In this document: positions 58,802-64,000 of the stretch, in pieces
Numbering within the stretch: the stretch's first letter is position 1
Layout: each line of letters starts with the position of its first letter
Source of the DNA: Xanthobacteraceae bacterium 501b
GTDB taxonomy: Bacteria > Pseudomonadota > Alphaproteobacteria > Rhizobiales > Xanthobacteraceae
Length of the DNA: 64,000 nt
Direction of reading: 5' to 3'
NCBI GenBank assembly: GCA_000378025.1
Contig: KB899087.1
Span: forward strand, 3,844,001-3,908,000
Made by a program: the position numbers and the translations under genes
Notes under the pieces: model-generated
What the model saw: the letters and a program-made list of their open reading frames with translations, nothing else
What the model was told of the DNA's origin: nothing
Database searches by the model: none

Positions 58802-60067
58802 ATGAATGTTCTTCTGCTCGGCTCAGGGGGCCGCGAGCATGCGCTCGCCTGGAAGCTGGCGCAGAGCCCGCTGATGGACGCCTTCTTCGCGCTGCCCGGC
58901 AATCCCGGCATCGCCCAGTTCGCCACCTGTTTCGACAGCGTGCCGCTGGAAGACCATGACGCCATCGTCACGCTGTGTCTCGCCGAGAAGATCGACCTGG
59001 TGGTCGTCGGCCCGGAGGCGCCGCTGGTGGACGGCATCGCCGACCGGCTGATCAGCGAGGGCATCGCCGTGTTCGGCCCGCGCCGGGTGGCGGCGCAGCT
59101 GGAGGGCTCCAAGCTCTTCACCAAGGAATTGTGCAAGGCGCACGACATCCCCACGGCCGCCTTCGGCCGCTTCACCGATGTGGAAGGCGCTCGCGCCTTC
59201 GTCCAGCACCACGGCGCGCCGATCGTGCTCAAGGCTGACGGGCTGATGGCCGGCAAGGGCGTGATCGTGGCGATGACGCTGGAGGAGGCGCTGGCCGGTG
59301 TCGACGAGGTGTTCGCCATGGGCGGCGCCGGCACGGAAATACTGATCGAGGAATTCCTCGACGGCGAGGAAGTCTCGTTCTTCTGCCTGGTCGATGGCGA
59401 GACCGTGCTGCCCTTCGGCTCGGCGCAGGACCACAAGCGCGCCTTCGACAATGACGAGGGGCCGAACACGGGCGGCATGGGCGCCTATTCGCCCGCCCCG
59501 GTGTTCACCGCCGAGATGGAACGGCGCACCCTGCACGAGATCGTCAAGCCCACCGCCCGCGCGCTGGCCGATGCGGCGAGCCCGTTTCGCGGCGTGCTGT
59601 TCGCCGGGCTGATGATCACCCGCGAAGGGCCCAAGCTGATCGAATATAATGTCCGCTTCGGCGATCCCGAATGCCAGGTGCTGATGATGCGGATGGAGGG
59701 CGATTTGCTGCCGCTGCTCGCCGCCGTCGCCACCGGACGGCTGGAGGACCAGCCGGTCGCGCTGAAGCCCGACGCGGCAATTTCCGTCGTCATGGCGACC
59801 AAGGGCTATCCCGGCCCCTATGGCAAGGGCTCGCGCATTGGCGGGCTGGAGGCTGCGGAGACCGTTCCCGGCGTGAAGGTGTTTCATGCCGGCACCCGCC
59901 GGGAGGGCGAGGCCATCCTCGCCCATGGCGGGCGGGTGCTGACCGTCACCGCGCTCGGCGGCAATGTCGCCGAGGCGCGCGAACGGGCCTATGACGCCAT
60001 CGCCCGTATCGACTGGCCGGAAGGCTTCTGCCGCCGCGACATCGCCTGGCGAGCGCTGGGCGACTGA
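58802..60067 (+). CDS. purD: phosphoribosylamine-glycine ligase (GAR synthetase)
   Basis: Joins phosphoribosylamine and glycine with ATP in purine synthesis. The 421-residue ATP-grasp enzyme opens [20 protein letters not shown] and has [35 protein letters not shown] (ATP loop), [44 protein letters not shown], and [17 protein letters not shown]. These are the complete PurD signature blocks. It is a lone + strand gene behind the family B repeat; a short leader of about 110 bp has no visible riboswitch. Confidence 0.97.
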   Translation: MNVLLLGSGGREHALAWKLAQSPLMDAFFALPGNPGIAQFATCFDSVPLEDHDAIVTLCLAEKIDLVVVGPEAPLVDGIADRLISEGIAVFGPRRVAAQLEGSKLFTKELCKAHDIPTAAFGRFTDVEGARAFVQHHGAPIVLKADGLMAGKGVIVAMTLEEALAGVDEVFAMGGAGTEILIEEFLDGEEVSFFCLVDGETVLPFGSAQDHKRAFDNDEGPNTGGMGAYSPAPVFTAEMERRTLHEIVKPTARALADAASPFRGVLFAGLMITREGPKLIEYNVRFGDPECQVLMMRMEGDLLPLLAAVATGRLEDQPVALKPDAAISVVMATKGYPGPYGKGSRIGGLEAAETVPGVKVFHAGTRREGEAILAHGGRVLTVTALGGNVAEARERAYDAIARIDWPEGFCRRDIAWRALGD

Positions 60068-60181
60068 GCCGGGCGGCGGAAAGCCCGCTATTCCGCCGAA
60101 TGCGGGCCGCCCGCTCTGGCGTCGCCGTGCCGGCGTGCCCATGTTCAAACAAATGCCGCGGGCCCGTGGCAGAACACGTGC

Positions 60182-61177
60182 ATGGGCGAAACCATGGATG
60201 ATTCCACCTCTGGCCGGCGGCGGCGTTCGCCGGCGAGCGATGCCTCGGTCGGCGAGCTTGCGCCGGCAGCCTCCTCCTCGGCGCCGGAGGAAACGGCTGC
60301 GCGCGGCGCAATCTCCTCGCCCGGTGGCACCGTGCCGGGCGCCCCGGCGCACCGCGTGCCGACGCTCGGCGTCGCGCTGGGCTCGGGCGGGGCGCGCGGC
60401 CTCTCGCATATTCTCGTACTGGAAGCACTGGACGATCTCGGCCTGCGCCCCACCGCCATGGCCGGGGCCTCCATCGGCGCGCTGTTCGCCAGCGTCTATG
60501 CCGCTGGCATGCCCGCGCGCGACATCCGCCATCTCGTCACCCACACGCTCAAGAATCGCGGCGAGGTGATGAAGCGCCTGCTCGCCGCGCGGGTGGGGCG
60601 CATTTCCGATCTCTTCGGCGCCGGGCTCGGCAACCCGGTGCTGATCGATGCCGAGCGCTTTATCGGCGGTTTCATGCCGGAGGCGGTGCCGGAGACCTTC
60701 GAGGAACTGTCGATTCCGCTGCAGGTGGTCGCAACTGATTACTGGGAGCGCTGCGAGCGCACCTTCGCCGGCGGGCCGATCCGCCCGGCGGTGGCGGCCT
60801 CGCTGGCCATTCCCGGCCTCATCCGGCCGGTGCAGCTGGACGGCCATACGCTGGTCGATGGCGGCGCGGTAAATCCGCTGCCCTTCGACCTGCTGCGCGC
60901 CCGGGCCGATGTGGTCATCGCCGTCGACATCACCGGCGGCCATGGCACGGAGATGCGCGGCGTGCCGGCGCCTTTCGAGGCGATGTTCGCCACGCTGCAG
61001 ATCATGGCCTCCTCGATTGTCGGCGAGAAGCTGAAATCCGGGGCGCCGGATATCCTGATCCGCCCGAATGTGAATGATTTCCGCGTGCTCGACTTCTTCC
61101 GCGCCGCCGCCATCCTCAAGGCGGCCGAGCCGGTCAAGGACGAGGTGAAGCGCCGGCTGGAGGCGGTTCTGGGATAG
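60182..61177 (+). CDS. patatin-like phospholipase
   Basis: A 331-residue serine lipase/acyl hydrolase. The oxyanion loop is LGVALGSGGARGLSH (residues 62-76), the nucleophile Ser97 sits in AMAGASIGALFASVY, and the catalytic Asp226 in HTLVDGGAVNPLPFD completes the Ser-Asp dyad. This is the bacterial RssA/YjjU-type patatin fold. The first about 58 residues are a disordered Pro/Ala/Ser/Glu region with no signal peptide, so it is probably cytoplasmic or membrane-peripheral. It starts 114 bp after purD and converges on tadA. Substrate is unknown. Confidence 0.9.
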   Translation: MGETMDDSTSGRRRRSPASDASVGELAPAASSSAPEETAARGAISSPGGTVPGAPAHRVPTLGVALGSGGARGLSHILVLEALDDLGLRPTAMAGASIGALFASVYAAGMPARDIRHLVTHTLKNRGEVMKRLLAARVGRISDLFGAGLGNPVLIDAERFIGGFMPEAVPETFEELSIPLQVVATDYWERCERTFAGGPIRPAVAASLAIPGLIRPVQLDGHTLVDGGAVNPLPFDLLRARADVVIAVDITGGHGTEMRGVPAPFEAMFATLQIMASSIVGEKLKSGAPDILIRPNVNDFRVLDFFRAAAILKAAEPVKDEVKRRLEAVLG

Positions 61178-61188
61178 ACCTTTGGTTT

Positions 61189-61209
61189 GTCGCGTTTTCC
61201 TGACGCGAC
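61189..61209. terminator. weak hairpin between patatin and tadA
   Basis: A 7-bp stem (GTCGCGT and ACGCGAC) with a 7-nt T-rich loop lies 11 bp after the patatin stop. It is short and might serve either converging gene. Confidence 0.4.
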
Positions 61210-61236
61210 CCGACATCCACTTCGCTTGAAAACACT

Positions 61237-61722
61237 CTACTCCCGCCGCCCGGCGAAGAAGCCGCGCAGCAGGCTCGCCGCCTCGCTCTCGCCCAGGCCG
61301 CCATAGACATCCGGCCGGTGGTGGCAGGTCGGCTGGGCGAAGAAGCGCACGCCGCTTTCCACCGCCCCACCCTTGGGATCGGCCGCGCCGTAATAGACCC
61401 GGCGCAGCCGCGCGAACGAAATCGCCGCCGCGCACATGGTACAAGGCTCCAGAGTGACGTAGAGATCGCAGTCGGTGAGCCGATCATTGCCGAGACGGGC
61501 GGCCGCCGCGCGGATGACCAGCATCTCCGCATGGGCGGAGGGGTCGGAAAGCTCGCGGGTGCGGTTGCCGTCGGCGGCGAGCACCGTGCCGTCTTTCACC
61601 AGCACCGCGCCCACCGGCACCTCGCCGCGGGTGGCGGCGCGCGCCGCCTCAAGGAGGGCAAGCCGCATGAAATCGCGGCGTGCCCAGCCAGTGCCGGCGG
61701 CGTCAGAACGCTCGTTCGTCAA
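61237..61722 (-). CDS. tadA: tRNA-specific adenosine deaminase TadA
   Basis: Converts A34 to inosine in tRNA-Arg(ACG). The 161-residue zinc deaminase has HAE at residues 64-66 (PSAHAEMLVI: zinc ligand His64, catalytic Glu66) and the second motif LEPCTMCAAA (Cys94, Cys97). The segment RRVYYGAADPKGGAVES matches the TadA signature that distinguishes it from free-base deaminases. The assigned start is TTG; an ATG at FMRLALLEAA, 18 codons later, is the alternative and would remove residues not conserved in the family. It faces rluB divergently across 87 bp. Confidence 0.92.
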   Translation of the reverse strand: MTNERSDAAGTGWARRDFMRLALLEAARAATRGEVPVGAVLVKDGTVLAADGNRTRELSDPSAHAEMLVIRAAAARLGNDRLTDCDLYVTLEPCTMCAAAISFARLRRVYYGAADPKGGAVESGVRFFAQPTCHHRPDVYGGLGESEAASLLRGFFAGRRE

Positions 61723-61809
61723 GGCCCTACTCGTCTAAAGCTCGCCAAAAGCTCGCATCCCCCCGCAGGACATGCTAGCACCCGCCGCCCGGAGACCGGA
61801 TCAATCCCC

Positions 61810-64000
61810 ATGCCCAAAAACACGCCGCCCCGCAAGGAAATCAACCGCGTTCCCCGCGCCGCCCGTCCGGCCGCGCCAGAGGAGGCGGGACCGCGCGAGG
61901 CGGAACGCATCGCCAAGGTGGTGGCCCGCGCCGGCCTCGGCTCGCGCCGCGAGATCGAGGAGTGGATCCTGGCCGGGCGCGTGGCGGTGAATGGCGAGGT
62001 GCTGGAAAGCCCGGCCCGCACGGTGACCGCCGAGGACGAGATCACCGTCGACGGCGTCAAGCTGCCGGAGAAGGAGCGCACAAGGCTGTTCCTCTACCAC
62101 AAGCCCAAAGGCGTGGTGACGACCAATTTCGACCCGGAAGGCCGCCCCACCCTGTTCGAGATCCTGCCCGCCGGCCTGCCGCGCCTCGTCTCCGTTGGCC
62201 GGCTCGATCTCAACACCGAGGGGTTGATCCTGCTCACCAATGATGGCGGGCTCTCGCGGGTGCTGGAGCTGCCGGAAACCGGCTGGCTTCGCCGCTACCG
62301 CGTGCGCGCCAAGGGCGACATCACCCAGGACAAGCTCGACGCGCTGATCGCCGGCATCACCGTCGAGGGCGTGCATTACGGGCCGATCGAGGCGGTGCTC
62401 GACCGGGTGCAGGGCGCCAATGTGTGGCTGACCCTGGCGCTGCGCGAGGGCAAGAACCGCGAAGTACGTAACGTTCTGGGCTCGCTCGGGCTCGACGTGA
62501 ACCGGCTGATCCGCCTCTCCTATGGCCCGTTCCAGCTCGGCGAGCTGCCGCAGGGCGAGGCCGAGGAAGTGCGCACGCGCGTGCTGGCCGACCAGCTCGG
62601 CGAAGCCTTGTCCAAGGCCGCCGGCGCTGATTTCGACGGCCCGATGTTCAACCATGCCGAGGACGAAGCGCCAGCCCGCCCCGCCAAGGGGGCGGCGAAA
62701 CCGCGCTACGCCAAGCCGGAAGGGGCCGAGGACCGCCACCGCCGCCTACCCATCAACACCGAGCCGGGCGAGGGCAAGAGCGTGAAGGCCAGCATCGTGG
62801 CCGACCGCAAGGGCCGCAAGGTGCTGGTGCAGCGCGTGCGCTCCACCGAGCCGGCGCCCGAGCCCGCGCCGGCCCGCGCCCGTCGCGACGAGGAACGTGC
62901 CAGCGTGCGGACCGGCAAGCGCCCCGGCGCCGCCACCGGCGAACGCGGCGGCGAGCGGACCTTTCGCAAGCGCCCGGATCAGGCTGTCGAAGCCGGCGAG
63001 GCCCGCCCCACCCGCGAGGATCGCCCTTTCAGCGAACGCCCCGCCCGTACCGGTGCCTCCAGCCGCGACCGCAAGGTCGGCGGGCCGCGCCCCTCCCGCC
63101 CGCGATTCGAGCGGGAAGGCGACGCCAGCGAGCGCACCTTCCGCAGCCGGGACGAAAGCAGTGAGGCTCCGCGCGCGGAGCGTCCGGCTCGCGGCGATCG
63201 CCCCGAGCGTCCCGAACGCGCCGAGCGTCCGTTCCGCGAACGCGCGCCTCGTCCGCAAGGTGAGCGGAGCGAGCGTCCCTTCCGCAGCGTGGGCTCCGAG
63301 CGGCCCGAGCGCAGCGAACGACCGGAGCGCCCCGAAGGCGGGCGTTCCTTCCGTGGTGCCGGCAGCGCCCGGCCCTATAGCGGCCGGGTGAAGTCCGAGC
63401 AGTCGCGCAGCTTCCGGCCACGTCCGGAAGGCGACGAGCGCCCGGCCCGCCGCGAACGTCCCGAGGGCGCACGCCCGGATGCGGCCCGCCCGTTCCGCGA
63501 GCGCACGCCGCGCCCCGAGGGCGAACGGCCCGCACGTTCCTTCCGGCCCCGGCCGGAGGGTGATGAGCGTCCCGCGCGTCGCGAGCGTCCCGAGGGCGCG
63601 CGTCCGGATTCGGCGCGGCCGTTCCGTTCACGCGACGATCGTGCGCCCCGCGACGACCGTGCCCCGCGCGGAGAGCGGCCGTCCGGAGGCCGTTCCTTCG
63701 GCGACAAGCCCTCGGGCGGCGGCGGCAAAAGCTATGGCGCCAAGAACTTCGCCGACAAGCCGGGCGGGCGCCCGTCCGGCGGCAGGCCGTTCGGCAAACC
63801 CTCGAGCGACCGTCCTGAGGGTGGCCGACCGGCCGGCGGAAAACCGTTTGGCAAGCCGGCGGGTCGTCCGGGTGGCGGCAAGCCCTTCGGCAGCAAGCCT
63901 GCCGGCGGCCGGCCCTCTGGCGGCAAGCCTTCTGGCGGCAAGCCTTCTGGCGGGAAGCCTTCTGGCGGGAAGCCTTCTGGCGGCAAACCTTCTGGCCGCC
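61810..64000 (+). CDS. rluB: 23S rRNA pseudouridine synthase RluB-type with huge basic tail (3' end outside window)
   Basis: Pseudouridine synthase of the RsuA/RluB group. The S4 domain is at about residues 37-80 (RIAKVVARAGLGSRREIEEWI). The synthase domain has the catalytic Asp in VSVGRLDLNTEGLILLTNDG, plus LFLYHKPKGVVTTN and ALREGKNREVRNVLGSLGL. The family usually ends near residue 270-300. Here the frame stays open to the window end (over 730 codons), with a tail of Arg/Pro/Gly/Ser repeats: ERPERPEGGRSFRG, two copies of RPRPEGDERPARRERPEGAR, and SGGKP repeats. It is an RGG-like, highly basic disordered extension. The stop is not in this window. Confidence 0.9.
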   Translation, partial: MPKNTPPRKEINRVPRAARPAAPEEAGPREAERIAKVVARAGLGSRREIEEWILAGRVAVNGEVLESPARTVTAEDEITVDGVKLPEKERTRLFLYHKPKGVVTTNFDPEGRPTLFEILPAGLPRLVSVGRLDLNTEGLILLTNDGGLSRVLELPETGWLRRYRVRAKGDITQDKLDALIAGITVEGVHYGPIEAVLDRVQGANVWLTLALREGKNREVRNVLGSLGLDVNRLIRLSYGPFQLGELPQGEAEEVRTRVLADQLGEALSKAAGADFDGPMFNHAEDEAPARPAKGAAKPRYAKPEGAEDRHRRLPINTEPGEGKSVKASIVADRKGRKVLVQRVRSTEPAPEPAPARARRDEERASVRTGKRPGAATGERGGERTFRKRPDQAVEAGEARPTREDRPFSERPARTGASSRDRKVGGPRPSRPRFEREGDASERTFRSRDESSEAPRAERPARGDRPERPERAERPFRERAPRPQGERSERPFRSVGSERPERSERPERPEGGRSFRGAGSARPYSGRVKSEQSRSFRPRPEGDERPARRERPEGARPDAARPFRERTPRPEGERPARSFRPRPEGDERPARRERPEGARPDSARPFRSRDDRAPRDDRAPRGERPSGGRSFGDKPSGGGGKSYGAKNFADKPGGRPSGGRPFGKPSSDRPEGGRPAGGKPFGKPAGRPGGGKPFGSKPAGGRPSGGKPSGGKPSGGKPSGGKPSGGKPSGR
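63409..63627 (+). repeat. 129-bp direct repeat inside the rluB tail
   Basis: The block SFRPRPEGDERPARRERPEG occurs twice, starting at 63409 and 63538, with period 129 bp (43 codons). It continues as ARPDAARPFR and ARPDSARPFR. It is a coding tandem duplication of the disordered tail. Confidence 0.85.
63916..64000 (+). repeat. 15-bp tandem repeats encoding SGGKP
   Basis: Five copies of TCTGGCGGCAAGCCT-like 15-mers (third-base variants only) plus a partial copy run to the window end, encoding (SGGKP)n. It is a length-variable coding minisatellite; the true copy number may extend beyond the window. Confidence 0.9.

Noticed and set aside
58823..61444. Open minus-strand frame of 873 codons across purD and patatin
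   Set aside because: Antisense to two clear enzymes, composition-driven. No recognisable domain.
63916..64000. Short direct repeats as a possible CRISPR array
   Set aside because: Period 15 bp with no spacers, in frame and encoding SGGKP; it is coding repeat sequence.

Overview
This 64 kb window is a piece of core chromosome from a high-GC alphaproteobacterium, almost certainly order Hyphomicrobiales (Rhizobiales). A Xanthobacteraceae-type genome (Ancylobacter/Starkeya/Xanthobacter) is my best guess. The support is family content and gene order: MmcB, FzlA, PmtA, TIGR02301, DUF1330, DUF3422 and the L7Ae-fused YlxR protein, the order argB-HAD-dapD-dapE, and the run dnaK-dnaJ-pmtA-(FMN reductase)-pyrF-DUF1330. 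I see no rRNA, tRNA, CRISPR array, transposase, integrase or phage gene. The third codon position is so GC-rich that very long antisense reading frames exist everywhere; I treat them as shadows.

Layout. 1-3.4 kb (+): the C-terminal two thirds of pyruvate phosphate dikinase, a MerR regulator behind a 19-bp-spacer promoter, an overlapping carboxymuconolactone-decarboxylase-family gene, and an isochorismatase-fold hydrolase with Ser where the catalytic Cys should be. 3.4-8.2 kb (-): mutS, mmcB and a MATE exporter. 8.4-14.3 kb (+): argB, a HAD nucleotidase, dapD, dapE, NUDIX, a TIGR02301 periplasmic protein and a small unknown protein; a tiny porin-like secreted protein lies on the opposite strand. 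14.3-23.2 kb (-): GNAT, rpsU, a double-DUF1330 protein, pyrF, FMN reductase, pmtA, dnaJ, dnaK (sigma-32-like promoter), a sugar-phosphate-isomerase-like protein and a VOC protein. 23.4-26.1 kb (+): overlapping fzlA-queG-SDR genes. 26.1-29.1 kb: DUF3422, a lipase-like exported protein, and a small conserved protein whose 5' end has been tandemly duplicated. 29.5-38.2 kb (+): glycolate oxidase glcD/glcE/glcF with an 8-oxoguanine-deaminase-like amidohydrolase inside the operon, an asparaginase and a chemoreceptor. 38.3-49.1 kb (-): the translation/RNA block rimP-nusA-ylxR-infB-rbfA-truB-rpsO-pnp. 49.4-64 kb: ispE, ynfA, ispB (-), an rgpF-like gene, DUF2007, a methyltransferase, an S49 peptidase, a small membrane protein, macA-macB, purD, a patatin, tadA (-), and an RluB-type pseudouridine synthase with a huge repetitive basic tail that runs off the window.

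How the genes work together. The window mixes amino-acid synthesis (arginine, lysine/DAP), isoprenoid precursors and the quinone side chain (ispE, ispB), protein folding (dnaKJ), translation initiation and ribosome maturation (rimP to pnp), DNA repair (mutS, mmcB) and glycolate oxidation. Accessory flavour is low. The most unusual items are non-coding or structural: three copies of one extragenic palindrome, each just upstream of a + strand gene; a different palindrome pair before purD; a perfect 36-bp palindrome plus a 92-bp tandem duplication in the 28.7-29.5 kb divergent region (the duplication makes an upstream mini-gene overlapping the real start by ATGA); the amidohydrolase inside glcDEF; and a solitary rgpF between ispB and DUF2007. 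I found no clear new defence or mobile system.
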